Shown piece after piece: positions 18,439 through 27,037 of a stretch of 64,000 bases of DNA; position 1 is the first letter of the stretch, and the number at the start of each line of letters is the position of its first letter. Under the pieces are notes generated by a model. It searched no databases. It saw only the letters and a list, made by a program, of their open reading frames with translations, and was not told the DNA's origin. Source of the DNA: Corticibacter populi (lineage in GTDB: Bacteria > Pseudomonadota > Gammaproteobacteria > Burkholderiales > Burkholderiaceae_C); NCBI RefSeq assembly GCF_004217315.1, contig NZ_SGWR01000004.1, positions 454,718 through 518,717 on the forward strand, given 5' to 3'. The translations under genes and the position numbers were made by a program.

Positions 18439-18508
18439 GAATGTCTCTCTAGCAATGGCCCGCACAGGCAGCAGGGCGGCCTGCGCGGGTCGGATGGTGA
18501 TGGATTGG

Positions 18509-20473
18509 CTATGGCGTGAGCAGGCGCGCATGCAGCGCGCCGCGCAGCGCGTTGCACAGCACGATGTCACTGGCGCGCAGCAGGTCTTCGCGGTGGAGGG
18601 TGCGCTCGCGCGCCTGCCAGGCAGGGTCTTCGAGCAGCACCGCCCGCATCACGCCGGGCAGCAGGCCCGCCTGCAGCGGAGGTGTGAACCAGTGGCCACC
18701 CAGCCGCACGAAGACGTTGCTGCGCGCGCCCTCGGTCAATTGCCCGGCTTCGTTGAAGAACAGGCCGTCGAAAGCGCCGCGCGCCTGGGCTGCGTGCATG
18801 GCCGCATCGTAATCGCTGCGCAACGTGGTTTTGTGACGGCGCAGCCAGGCGGTCGTGCCGCACAGGGTGTCGCAGAGCACGGCGGTGACGGGATCATCGG
18901 GCGAGCCGGGCTGCGCCAGGGGCGCCAGCACGCCGTGGCTGAAATGGCAGTCGCCATGCTCGCGCAGTGCCAGCCGCAGACGCCAGGCCTGGCCGGTGGG
19001 CAGGTGCTGGCGCTGGTAGTCCTGCAGCGCTGCGTCCCAGCCTGCGGGGGCGGCGGCAAAGCCCAGTGCCTGCGCGCTGGCAAGCAGGCGCGCACGGTGG
19101 CGCGGCCACAGCGGGATGCTGCCGTCGGCAGCCACGCGCATGGTCTCGAACAGCTCGAAGCCGGCCATCTCCTGCGTGGCGAAGCGGGCCTTGAGCCAGC
19201 ACTCCTGCCATTCGGCAGCGGCCTGGCTGTCCCAGACGATGCCGGCGCCCACCGGCATGCGCACGCGATGGGGTCCGCCCGGGCCGTCCGGAACGTCCGC
19301 GCTGTCATCGAGGAACAGCGTGCGGATCGGCACCGACAGGCAGTAATCCATGTCCGTGGCGTCGTCGGCTGCCGTGCCATGGGCGAGGTCCACCCAGCCG
19401 ATGGCGCCGGTGTAGATGCCGCGTCGGTGTCCGCCGGCTTCGACGGCCCCTTCGCGTTGCGCGATGAGCTGCATGGTGCGGTGTTTGGGCGCACCGGTGA
19501 TGGAGCCGCAGGGGAAGGTGGCGCGCAGCACGTCGGCCAGGCTGGTGCCGGGCCGCAGGGTGGCCTCGACGGTGCTGGTCATGCCCAGCACCGGGCCATT
19601 GCGCTGCACCGCAAAGAGGGCGGGCACGCGCACCGTGCCGGGTAGTGCCACGCGGCCCAGGTCGTTGCGCAGCAGGTCGACGATCATCACGTTCTCGGCG
19701 CGGGTCTTGGTCTGGCTGCGCAAGGCATCTGCCGCGGCCTGTGTGGCGGTGGCATCGTCGCTGGCTGCGGCGGTGCCCTTCATCGGCCGGGCGGTGATGT
19801 GCGCGCCCCGCACCTGCAGGAACAGCTCCGGGGAGAAGGAGAGAATCCACGCGCCATCGCCCGCATGGCCGCCGCTGTCTTCATCGGTCTGGCCGGGCCG
19901 GTGGATGAGCGCGCCGAACTCGGCCTGCTGGCGCTGGCGCAGGCGCCGGTAGAGCGCCAGCGGCGCGCCATGGGCGAGGCCGCGCAGGCTGAAGGTGTGG
20001 TTGACCTGGTAGGTCTCGCCACGCGCGATGGCGGCGTGGATGGCGGCGATGTCGGCGGCAAACTGCGCCTCGTCCTGCGAGGCGTGCCAGCCCAGCAGGC
20101 CGGCCTGGGCATCGGCCGGCAGCTGCCGGTCCAGCCAGGCGTCGACCTGTGCGCGTGTTTGCATCTGCAGATCGGAAAACAGCTCGGCCCGCAACTGCCC
20201 TGGCGCAGGGGGCAGCCCTTGCAGGCCCAGTCCCCATTCGTAGTCGGCCAGCAGCACGGCGTGCAGGCCCTGGCGCAGCGCCTGCCGCAAGGCCTGCAGC
20301 CAATCCTGAAGGCCGGCGGCATCATGGCAGGCCAGGCTGCGCTGCCAGCCGGTGTAGAGGCGGCTGCGGCGCTCGCCGGCCGCGGCGGCGCCATCGTCGA
20401 GCAGGGCAAACGGCGCCACATCCAAGGCGTTGCCGCTGGTGCGCGGCGGCGTGTGGGCAGAGGGGGGCGTCAT
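18509..20473 (-). CDS. pabBC: Fused aminodeoxychorismate synthase component I / aminodeoxychorismate lyase
   Basis: A 654-residue fusion for 4-aminobenzoate (folate) synthesis. The N-terminal chorismate-binding domain (to about residue 385) contains ARPMKGT, RTRAENVMIVDLLRNDLGRV-like sequence and FPCGSITGAPKHRTMQLI, the PabB catalytic blocks. The C-terminal class IV aminotransferase domain (about 410-654) starts FELFETMRVAADGSIPLWPRHRARL. It contains the likely PLP lysine in RHKTTLRSDYD, and LTEGARSNVFVRLGGHWFTPPLQAGLLPGVMR. The start MTPPSAHT overlaps the stop of the esterase gene by 4 bases. One chain thus converts chorismate, with ammonia from a separate PabA, to 4-aminobenzoate. Confidence 0.9.
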   Translation of the reverse strand: MTPPSAHTPPRTSGNALDVAPFALLDDGAAAAGERRSRLYTGWQRSLACHDAAGLQDWLQALRQALRQGLHAVLLADYEWGLGLQGLPPAPGQLRAELFSDLQMQTRAQVDAWLDRQLPADAQAGLLGWHASQDEAQFAADIAAIHAAIARGETYQVNHTFSLRGLAHGAPLALYRRLRQRQQAEFGALIHRPGQTDEDSGGHAGDGAWILSFSPELFLQVRGAHITARPMKGTAAASDDATATQAAADALRSQTKTRAENVMIVDLLRNDLGRVALPGTVRVPALFAVQRNGPVLGMTSTVEATLRPGTSLADVLRATFPCGSITGAPKHRTMQLIAQREGAVEAGGHRRGIYTGAIGWVDLAHGTAADDATDMDYCLSVPIRTLFLDDSADVPDGPGGPHRVRMPVGAGIVWDSQAAAEWQECWLKARFATQEMAGFELFETMRVAADGSIPLWPRHRARLLASAQALGFAAAPAGWDAALQDYQRQHLPTGQAWRLRLALREHGDCHFSHGVLAPLAQPGSPDDPVTAVLCDTLCGTTAWLRRHKTTLRSDYDAAMHAAQARGAFDGLFFNEAGQLTEGARSNVFVRLGGHWFTPPLQAGLLPGVMRAVLLEDPAWQARERTLHREDLLRASDIVLCNALRGALHARLLTP

Positions 20474-21153
20474 GCGTGCTGCAGCAGGGCCTCGATGGCG
20501 GGCCAGACCGTCTCCAGCAGCAGCGGCTGCGCCTGCGCATTGGGGTGGATGCGGTCGGCCTGGAAGTAGCGATCGAGGTCCTCGGGCGCGGAGACGGCCT
20601 CCAGCATGAAGGGCACCAGGCCGGTGTTCTTCTGCTGCGCCACGGTCTCGAACAGCGTGGCGAATTCCTGCGTGTAGCGCTGCCCGTAGTTGGGCGGGAC
20701 CTGGATGCCCAGCAGCAGCACCCGGGCGCCGGCAGCCTGCGCGGCATCGACCATGGCATTCAGGTTGGCGCGGGTACTCTCCAGCGCCAGGCCGCGCAGC
20801 GCGTCGTTGCCACCCAACTCGATGATCACGTAGGCCGGGCTGTGCTGGCGCAGCAGTGCCGGCAGGCGGGTGCGGCCACCGGCGGTGGTCTCGCCGCTGA
20901 TGCTGGCGTTGATGACCTGGACCGGTCTGGCGGCTTCCTGCAGTTGCTGCGTCAGCAGTGTCACCCAGCCCTGGCCGCGCGCCAGGCCGTACTCGGCGCT
21001 GATGGAGTCGCCCAGCACAAGCAGGCGCGGCGGTGGCGGGGCCGGGGCTGGTTGGGCGCTGGGTTGCGCCGCCGCAAGGCCGGCCCAAGACCCCAGCAAA
21101 AACCCTGAGAGTGAAGACGCGATAAAGTGACGCCGATGGAAAACGCTGTTCAC
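20470..21153 (-). CDS. Periplasmic SGNH esterase / thioesterase I (TesA-like)
   Basis: A 227-residue secreted esterase. The signal peptide runs from the GTG start (VNSVFHRRHFIASSLSGFLL) to GLAAAQP. Catalytic blocks are GDSISAEYGL (nucleophile Ser), the oxyanion GGNDALRGL, and the Asp-His pair in DRIHPNAQAQ. E. coli TesA is divergent from ybbA, the same layout as here. The reading frame remains open upstream through ybbA, but the GTG gives a sensible signal peptide. If this is right, its 5' end overlaps that of ybbA on the other strand. It is followed by pabBC with a 4-base overlap. Confidence 0.83.
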   Translation of the reverse strand: MNSVFHRRHFIASSLSGFLLGSWAGLAAAQPSAQPAPAPPPPRLLVLGDSISAEYGLARGQGWVTLLTQQLQEAARPVQVINASISGETTAGGRTRLPALLRQHSPAYVIIELGGNDALRGLALESTRANLNAMVDAAQAAGARVLLLGIQVPPNYGQRYTQEFATLFETVAQQKNTGLVPFMLEAVSAPEDLDRYFQADRIHPNAQAQPLLLETVWPAIEALLQHA

Positions 21154-21900
21154 ACGATTGCTCCGATGCAAGACACAGGCGCTGGGATCGATTCCGCCGC
21201 GATTGGTTCTGCCGCCGCCGCGCCCGAGGCGCTGATTATGGTGGAACATCTTGGCAAGGCGGTGCAGGATTCGAGCGGTACGCTGCAGATCCTGCAGGAT
21301 ATCAACCTGCGCATCGCCGCGCGCCAGACGGCGGCCATCGTCGGTGCCTCGGGTTCGGGCAAGAGCACGCTGCTGTCGATCCTGGCCGGGCTGGACGTGC
21401 CCAGTTCGGGCACGGTGCGGCTGGATGGGCAGGACATCTTCGCGCTCGACGAAGACCAGCGCGCGGCCCTGCGGGCCAGCAAGACCGGCTTCGTGTTCCA
21501 GAACTTCCAGTTGCTCGGCAGCCTCACGGCGCTCGAGAACGTGATGCTGCCGCTGGAACTGGCCGGCCAGCGCGATGCGCGGCGGCTGGCCACCGAGATG
21601 CTGCAGCGCGTCGGCCTGGGCCAGCGGCTGCAGCATTATCCCAAGCTGCTCTCGGGCGGCGAGCAGCAGCGCGTGGCGCTGGCACGCGCCTTCGTCGTGC
21701 GGCCGCAGGTGCTGTTTGCCGACGAGCCCACCGGCAGCCTGGATTTCGCTACTGGCGAGGCAGTGATGGCGTTGATGCTGGCGCTCAACCAGGAGCTGGG
21801 CACCACGCTCATCATGGTCACGCACGACCGGGAGCTGGCGGCGCGCTGCGACCTGCGGGTGCGCATCGAGGCCGGGCGGGTGGCGAGCATCGAGGCCTGA
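21136..21900 (+). CDS. ybbA: YbbA/LolD-type ABC transporter ATPase
   Basis: An ATPase of about 254 residues. Walker A is GASGSGKSTLLSILAGLD, the Q-loop FVFQNFQLLGSLTALENVMLPLEL is diagnostic of the MacB/LolD/YbbA group, the signature is LSGGEQQRVALARAF and Walker B VLFADEPTGSLD. The start is uncertain: GTG 21127, ATG 21136, ATG 21166 or even the ATG in LIMVEHLGKAV are possible and none has a strong ribosome site. In E. coli ybbA is followed by the membrane gene ybbP. Here the next gene is fumarase, so the membrane partner is missing from this locus. Confidence 0.82.
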   Translation: MENAVHTIAPMQDTGAGIDSAAIGSAAAAPEALIMVEHLGKAVQDSSGTLQILQDINLRIAARQTAAIVGASGSGKSTLLSILAGLDVPSSGTVRLDGQDIFALDEDQRAALRASKTGFVFQNFQLLGSLTALENVMLPLELAGQRDARRLATEMLQRVGLGQRLQHYPKLLSGGEQQRVALARAFVVRPQVLFADEPTGSLDFATGEAVMALMLALNQELGTTLIMVTHDRELAARCDLRVRIEAGRVASIEA

Positions 21901-22018
21901 ACAGGCACTCTGCGGTCGCCGCATTCGGGGGGCGGCGCGAAGCGGCGATAATTGCGGCGCGCTTCGATGAACAGAACGGCCGGGCAGGGGCCCGCCTTCA
22001 CAACAGAACCCCCACGCC

Positions 22019-23575
22019 ATGACAACCACCACCATTCGTCAGGACGACCTGATCGAGTCGATCGCGGCTGCCCTGCAGTACATCAGCTATTACCACCCTG
22101 CGGACTACATCCAGCATCTGGCGCGCGCCTATGAGCGCGAGCAAAGCCCGGCGGCCAAGGATGCGATGGCGCAGATTCTCACCAACTCCAAGATGAGCGC
22201 GACCGGCCACCGGCCGATCTGCCAGGACACCGGCATCGTCAACGTGTTCCTGAAAGTGGGCATGGAGGTGCGCTGGGAGGGCTTCACCGGCAGCCTGGAA
22301 GACGCCATCAACGAAGGCGTGCGCCGCGGCTACAACCATCCGGACAACACGCTGCGTGCCTCGGTCGTGGCCGATCCGCAGTTTGCCCGCAAGAACACCA
22401 AGGACAACACGCCCGCCGTCATCGTCACCGAGATCGTGCCCGGCAACACCGTGGACATCACCGTTGCCGCCAAGGGCGGCGGCTCGGAGAACAAATCCAA
22501 GATGGTCATGCTCAACCCCAGCGACTCGGTGGTCGACTGGGTGCTCAAGACCGTGCCTACCATGGGCGCCGGCTGGTGCCCGCCGGGCATGCTGGGCATC
22601 GGCATTGGCGGTACCGCCGAGAAGGCGGTGCTGCTGGCCAAGCAAAGCCTGATGGAAGACCTCGACATGTACGAACTGCAGGCCAAGGCCGCCAGGGGCG
22701 AGAAGCTATCCCAGGTCGAGGAACTGCGCCTGGAGCTGTATGAGAAGGTCAACGCTTTGGGCATTGGCGCGCAGGGCCTGGGCGGCCTGACCACCGTGCT
22801 GGACGTCAAGATCGCCATGTACCCCACGCACGCGGCCAGCAAGCCGGTGGCGATGATCCCCAACTGCGCCGCCACGCGCCACGCGCACTTCGTCATGCGC
22901 GGCGAAGGCCCGGTCTACCTGGAAGCGCCGTCGCTGGACCTGTGGCCCAGGATCGACTGGGCGCCCGACTACAACAAGAGCAAGCGCGTGCAGCTCGACA
23001 CGCTGACCAAGGAAGAAGTGGCAAGCTGGAAGCCCGGCGACACGCTGCTGCTCAATGGCAAGATGCTGACCGGCCGCGACGCCGCGCACAAACGCATTCA
23101 GGACATGCTGGCCAAGGGCGAAAAGCTCCCCGTGGATTTCACCAACCGCGTGATCTACTACGTCGGCCCGGTCGATCCCGTGGCGGGCGAGGCCGTCGGC
23201 CCGGCTGGCCCGACCACTGCCACGCGCATGGACAAGTTCACCGACATGATGCTGGAGCAAACCGGCCTGATCGCCATGGTTGGCAAGGCCGAACGCGGCC
23301 CGGTGGCGATCGAGTCCATCAAGCAGCACCAAAGTGCCTACCTGATGGCCGTCGGCGGCGCCGCCTACCTGGTCTCCAAGGCCATCAAGACCGCGAAGGT
23401 CGTCGGCTTCGAGGATCTGGGCATGGAGGCCATCTACGAGTTCGACGTGGTCGACATGCCGGTGACGGTGGCCGTCGATGCCGGCGGCACCAGCGCGCAC
23501 GTCACCGGACCGGCCGAGTGGAGCCGGCGCATTGCCAGCGGCGAGTTCAAGTCGATTGCGCTGACGGAGGCGTAG
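22019..23575 (+). CDS. Fumarate hydratase, class I ([4Fe-4S])
   Basis: A 518-residue iron-sulfur fumarase that interconverts fumarate and malate in the TCA cycle. The N-terminal alpha domain carries three candidate cluster cysteines: Cys68 in RPICQDTG, one in GAGWCPPGMLGIG (about 187), and one in MIPNCAATRHAHF (about 280). The C-terminal beta domain contains LLLNGKMLTGRDAAHKRI and VGPAGPTTATRMDKFTD. The oxygen-sensitive cluster makes this isozyme depend on iron supply. It is a monocistronic-looking gene, 118 bases after ybbA and convergent with the ligase gene. Confidence 0.93.
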   Translation: MTTTTIRQDDLIESIAAALQYISYYHPADYIQHLARAYEREQSPAAKDAMAQILTNSKMSATGHRPICQDTGIVNVFLKVGMEVRWEGFTGSLEDAINEGVRRGYNHPDNTLRASVVADPQFARKNTKDNTPAVIVTEIVPGNTVDITVAAKGGGSENKSKMVMLNPSDSVVDWVLKTVPTMGAGWCPPGMLGIGIGGTAEKAVLLAKQSLMEDLDMYELQAKAARGEKLSQVEELRLELYEKVNALGIGAQGLGGLTTVLDVKIAMYPTHAASKPVAMIPNCAATRHAHFVMRGEGPVYLEAPSLDLWPRIDWAPDYNKSKRVQLDTLTKEEVASWKPGDTLLLNGKMLTGRDAAHKRIQDMLAKGEKLPVDFTNRVIYYVGPVDPVAGEAVGPAGPTTATRMDKFTDMMLEQTGLIAMVGKAERGPVAIESIKQHQSAYLMAVGGAAYLVSKAIKTAKVVGFEDLGMEAIYEFDVVDMPVTVAVDAGGTSAHVTGPAEWSRRIASGEFKSIALTEA

Positions 23576-23590
23576 ACCGGCCAAGGGCAT

Positions 23591-23617
23591 GAACATGGGC
23601 CGGTGGTGCCCATGTTC
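23591..23617. terminator. Hairpin between convergent fumarase and ligase genes
   Basis: Perfect 10-base arms (GAACATGGGC at 23591-23600, GCCCATGTTC at 23608-23617) with a 7-base loop lie midway between the two stops. There is no clear T-run on either strand, so intrinsic termination is not certain. Confidence 0.5.
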
Positions 23618-23631
23618 TCATGCGGTGAGCC

Positions 23632-25212
23632 TTATCGCATGCCACGCCATTGGTCCCTCAGAGCCTTGCGATTGATCTTGCCCACGGCCGTTTTCGGAAT
23701 GGCGTCCAGCCAGAGGATCCGGCCTGGTTTCTTGTACGAGGCCAGCCGGGCCTGAACGTGGGCGACGAGTTCGCTCTCGCCGACCTCGGCGCCGTTGCGG
23801 CGTACCACGCAGGCCACGACTTCCTCGACCCATTTCTCGTGTGGCAGTCCGATCACGGCCACCTCGGCCACCGCCGGATGGGTCAGCAGCGCATTCTCTA
23901 CCTCGCTGGGATAGATGTTGTAGCCGCCGCTGATGATCATGTCCGAGGTGCGGTCCTTGATGTAGAGGAAGCCCCTGGCATCGAAGCAGCCAATGTCACG
24001 CGTGTGGACCCAGCCGTCGGTGGAGAAGGTCTGGGCATTGAGTTCGTCGGCATTGAAATAGCCGGCGATGGCCGAAGCGCTGCGAATGCAGATCTCGCCG
24101 GCTTCACCCTGCGGCACGTGCTGCCCCTGGTCGTCCAGCAGGCGGATCTCGACATCGACGCAGGGTTGACCACATGCGCCGAGCGTCTCGCCCGCATGGT
24201 CCTCCGGTCGCAGCACCGCGATGCACAGCGGCGCCTCGGTCTGGCCGTAGTACTGCCAGAAGCGGTGCTGTCCCCAGGCAGCCATGGCTTTCCGGATGAC
24301 GGCATCGGGCATCGGCGAAGCCCCGTAGATCACCCTTTGCAGCGAGGCCGGTGGCGTGGCCGATCCGGGCTGTGCCAGCAGCATCTGCAGCATGGTCGGC
24401 ACCAGGTTGATGGCTGTGGCCCCATGGTGATGGATCGAATCGAGATAGGTTTGCGGATCGAACCCCGGCAGGATTGCGGTACGCGCTCCGCGCAGCCAAC
24501 AGGGCAGCACGAACACCCCGCTGGCATGGATCAGCGAGGCCGCATGCAGCATCACGTCGTCGCGTGTGGCCGGAAACAGGTTCAGCAGCACATTGCGGCA
24601 AATGCCGGCATAGGACGCCTGGGTGTGCTGCGCCGCCTTGAGGGTGCCGGTGGTGCCAGAGGTGAACAGCGTCAGTATCACGTCGCCCGGCTGGTGTGCC
24701 ACATCCGGCTCGGTGTCGGGCTGCGCCTGCGCCAGCGTGAGCAGATCCGCCGCACCTGCGGGCCACGCCGCCTGTGGGCCGTCTGGTCCGAGGCCGAAGC
24801 ATTGCAGCGCCGGCACTTGTTCCTTCAATTCCCTGGCGCGCTCGGCCAGGTCGGTGCCGAACAGCAGGAACATGGCCTGGGTTTCCGCCAGCATGCGCGC
24901 GTGTTCCGCCAGTGACAGGCGGGCATTCAATGGCACCCGGTTGATGCCGGCTTTCACGCAGGCAAAGTCCACCGGTACGCTGTAGATGCCATTGTTGAGC
25001 AGGATGGCCACCCTGCTGTGCGGGCCGGCGCCCGCGAAAGCCAGTGCCTGTGCCAGCTGATTGCTGAGTGCATCGACTTGCCGGAAGCTCAGTTCCTGGC
25101 TGCCGAACTGCACGGCGATGCGCGGGCCATGCTGCGAGGCGCCACGGCGGATCAGGTCCACGTACAACGGCGCTGGTGGGTTTGCCTGGCGGGTCCGGGA
25201 AGAGGTGTCCAT
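23632..25212 (-). CDS. Acyl-CoA synthetase (AMP-forming ligase)
   Basis: A 526-residue ANL-family ligase that would activate a carboxylic acid to its CoA thioester with ATP. The phosphate loop is LFTSGTTGTLKAAQH, a later block is YYGQTEAPLCI (A5-type), then the hinge-region DIGCFDARGFLYIKDRTSDMIISGGYNIYPSEVENALL. The C-terminal catalytic lysine lies in KTAVGKINRKAL. The chosen ATG is preceded by AAGGAGA 6 bases upstream, much better than any start in the longer open frame. It follows the enoyl-CoA hydratase gene by 43 bases on the same strand. A PaaX-type regulator divergent to the pair suggests an aromatic or medium-chain acid substrate; not determined. Confidence 0.87.
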   Translation of the reverse strand: MDTSSRTRQANPPAPLYVDLIRRGASQHGPRIAVQFGSQELSFRQVDALSNQLAQALAFAGAGPHSRVAILLNNGIYSVPVDFACVKAGINRVPLNARLSLAEHARMLAETQAMFLLFGTDLAERARELKEQVPALQCFGLGPDGPQAAWPAGAADLLTLAQAQPDTEPDVAHQPGDVILTLFTSGTTGTLKAAQHTQASYAGICRNVLLNLFPATRDDVMLHAASLIHASGVFVLPCWLRGARTAILPGFDPQTYLDSIHHHGATAINLVPTMLQMLLAQPGSATPPASLQRVIYGASPMPDAVIRKAMAAWGQHRFWQYYGQTEAPLCIAVLRPEDHAGETLGACGQPCVDVEIRLLDDQGQHVPQGEAGEICIRSASAIAGYFNADELNAQTFSTDGWVHTRDIGCFDARGFLYIKDRTSDMIISGGYNIYPSEVENALLTHPAVAEVAVIGLPHEKWVEEVVACVVRRNGAEVGESELVAHVQARLASYKKPGRILWLDAIPKTAVGKINRKALRDQWRGMR

Positions 25213-25255
25213 GTTTGTCTCCTTTGTCATGATGATGAAGGGCCCTGATCGGGTG

Positions 25256-26032
25256 TCAGGTGCCGAACTGTCCGTGGCGTCCTGCGCCATCCACGAATGC
25301 CTGTGCGCCGTTGGCACCTTCCATCTCCACGATGGGAGTGCCGTGGCGGCCCTCGTTTTGCAGCGCCTGCGCCAGTGGCAGGTCCCATTGGGCGTAGGCC
25401 GAGGCCCGGTCTGCCAGCATGCATTGCTGCGGAAACGCAGCGAGCTGGGTGGCCAGTGCGAGCGCCGTCTCCAACGCCCTGCCGGCGGCAACCACGCGAT
25501 TGACCAGGCCCATTTCCAGCGCTTCCGCGGCCTGCACCGCGCGTCCGGTGAGGATCAAGTCCATCGCGCGCCCCATGCCGACAATGCGTGGCAGACGCAC
25601 GGTACCGCCATCGATCAGTGGCACGCCCCAGCGCCGGCAGAACACCCCCAGCACGGCGCCTTCGCCTGCCACGCGCAGATCGGCCTGCAGCGCCAGTTCC
25701 AGGCCGCCGGCCACCGCGTAGCCTTCGATGGCTGCGATCAGCGGCTTCGAGAGGGCCATCCGCGACGGGCCCATGGGGCCGCTACCCAGCCCCTGGGGAT
25801 CCAGTTCATTGCGCAGAACGGGGTTGTTGACGGCCGCCAGGTCAGCCCCCGCGCAAAAGTGTCCTCCCGCACCGGTGAGAACCGCCACCCTGAGGGAGGC
25901 ATCCGCCTCAAAGCGCTGGTAGCAGGCGCGCAGGGCCTCGGCGGTGGGCCGGTCGACGGCATTGCGGCAATCAGGCCGGTTGATCGTGATGAGGCAGGTC
26001 TGATCTTGCACCTGCCAGATGACTGGATCCAT
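25256..26032 (-). CDS. Enoyl-CoA hydratase/isomerase family protein
   Basis: A 258-residue crotonase-fold protein. The oxyanion-hole block is AVLTGAGGHFCAGADLAAV. The second conserved block is KPLIAAIEGYAVAGGLELALQADLRVA, followed by FCRRWGVPLIDGGTVRLPRIVG and DLILTGRAVQAAEALEMGLVNRVV. The reading frame is open through the divergent regulator, but the start MDPVIWQVQDQ has AAAGGTG just upstream. It would hydrate or isomerise the CoA ester made by the ligase encoded next. The catalytic-glutamate pattern does not pin down one reaction, so only the family is called. Confidence 0.87.
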   Translation of the reverse strand: MDPVIWQVQDQTCLITINRPDCRNAVDRPTAEALRACYQRFEADASLRVAVLTGAGGHFCAGADLAAVNNPVLRNELDPQGLGSGPMGPSRMALSKPLIAAIEGYAVAGGLELALQADLRVAGEGAVLGVFCRRWGVPLIDGGTVRLPRIVGMGRAMDLILTGRAVQAAEALEMGLVNRVVAAGRALETALALATQLAAFPQQCMLADRASAYAQWDLPLAQALQNEGRHGTPIVEMEGANGAQAFVDGAGRHGQFGT

Positions 26033-26089
26033 GGTGGCACCTTTCGATGGCGTGACGGGGGACTTCTTGCGAAACGGAATACTAGGATC

Positions 26090-26128
26090 GATTACAAAAT
26101 TACGCAAAACAGAGCCCATCGTGTAATC
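26090..26128. promoter_or_regulatory. Inverted repeat, candidate PaaX-family operator
   Basis: GATTAC (26090-26095) and GTAATC (26123-26128) are exact inverted copies separated by 27 bases in the AT-rich region between the divergent hydratase and regulator genes. The second arm ends 10 bases before the regulator ATG. From memory, E. coli PaaX operators have also been described as short inverted half-sites spaced by a similar distance; this is not checked. Confidence 0.5.
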
Positions 26129-26137
26129 TTCGGTGCC

Positions 26138-26971
26138 ATGGAAGATGCTGCCAACTACCGCGCTCCGGATCTGATCCTGGACCTGCTGGCGACCAATGGG
26201 CGTGCGCTGACGACGGCACAGCTGATACGGGCCGGTGCGCTGATGGGCATTCAGGGCAATGCCGTCAAGGTGGCGCTGCACCGCCTGGTCGCCTGCGGCA
26301 AGGTCGTTGTGCAGGCGCGCGCACGATACCGCGCCAATCTGAAGGACAACGTCCTGTTGGCACACCTGGTGGGTTGGTACCAGCGGGAGGAGCAGCTCCG
26401 GCCATGGGCTGGAGAATGGTTGTTCGTGCACGACGACGGTGTGCCGAGAGCCGATAAAACGGCCTGGCGCAGGCATGAACTGGCCATGCGGCTGGGGGGC
26501 TATGCCCGGCTGAGCGGCAGCCTGTGGCTGCGGCCGGACAATCGCCTGGAATCCTTCGCGCAAGGCCGCCTGGGGTTGCTGGCGTTGGGCATGCATGTCA
26601 AGGCGTTGGCGCTGCATGTCGACCAGTGGCAGCCGCCGTCAGGCCTGGCATTGGCGGAGCTGTGGCAGAGCAGGGCGCGTGATCGGCGCTATGCCGCCTT
26701 GCTGAAAAGCATCGAGGCCAGTCGCGAAGCCATCCTCTCGGGCCTGCCTCTGGCCGAGGCGGCGCGTCAGACCCTGCTTCTCGGTCGCAGCATCATCAGT
26801 GAACTGGCCATGGATCCACTGTTGCCCCCCGAACTTCATCCACCGGACATGCATGCCGAGCTGTATGCCCGCACCCGCGCATACCAGCTGATGTCGATTC
26901 GCATCTGGCGCCGTTGGCTGGGTTCTGCGCAAGGAGCATCAACCCGGGCCCACCGTGGCCCGGCCCGGTGA
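26138..26971 (+). CDS. PaaX family transcriptional regulator
   Basis: A 277-residue regulator. The N-terminal PaaX winged helix (about residues 10-75) includes LILDLLATNGRALTTAQLIRAGALMGIQGNAVKVALHRLVACGKV. The PaaX central and C-terminal domains include REEQLRPWAGEWLFVHDD, LSGSLWLRPDN and a helical tail. PaaX repressors respond to phenylacetyl-CoA-like ligands. This one is divergent from an enoyl-CoA hydratase/acyl-CoA ligase pair and probably represses it and itself. The frame is open far upstream through the hydratase, but the ATG 106 bases from the hydratase start is the sensible one. Confidence 0.85.
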   Translation: MEDAANYRAPDLILDLLATNGRALTTAQLIRAGALMGIQGNAVKVALHRLVACGKVVVQARARYRANLKDNVLLAHLVGWYQREEQLRPWAGEWLFVHDDGVPRADKTAWRRHELAMRLGGYARLSGSLWLRPDNRLESFAQGRLGLLALGMHVKALALHVDQWQPPSGLALAELWQSRARDRRYAALLKSIEASREAILSGLPLAEAARQTLLLGRSIISELAMDPLLPPELHPPDMHAELYARTRAYQLMSIRIWRRWLGSAQGASTRAHRGPAR

Positions 26972-26986
26972 CATGAGCCGCCTTTG

Positions 26987-27034
26987 GAACCTGTTCACGA
27001 TCTTTTCGTGGGTCACGGCAAGATCGTGAACAGG
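26987..27034. repeat. Perfect inverted repeat, member of a dispersed GTGAACAGGTTC family
   Basis: CCTGTTCACGATCTT (26990-27004) and AAGATCGTGAACAGG (27020-27034) are 15-base perfect inverted arms around a 15-base loop, between the convergent PaaX and glnE stops. It may act as a terminator for both, although no T-run follows. The left side (from 26987) shares a 17-base exact match with 3928-3944, and the core recurs at 36878 and 44678. Confidence 0.75.
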
Positions 27035-27037
27035 CCC

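Noticed and set aside
24570-24590. AAACAGGTTCAG inside the acyl-CoA ligase gene
   Set aside because: Resembles the dispersed GTGAACAGGTTC element but shares only about nine bases and lies in the middle of conserved coding sequence; probably chance.
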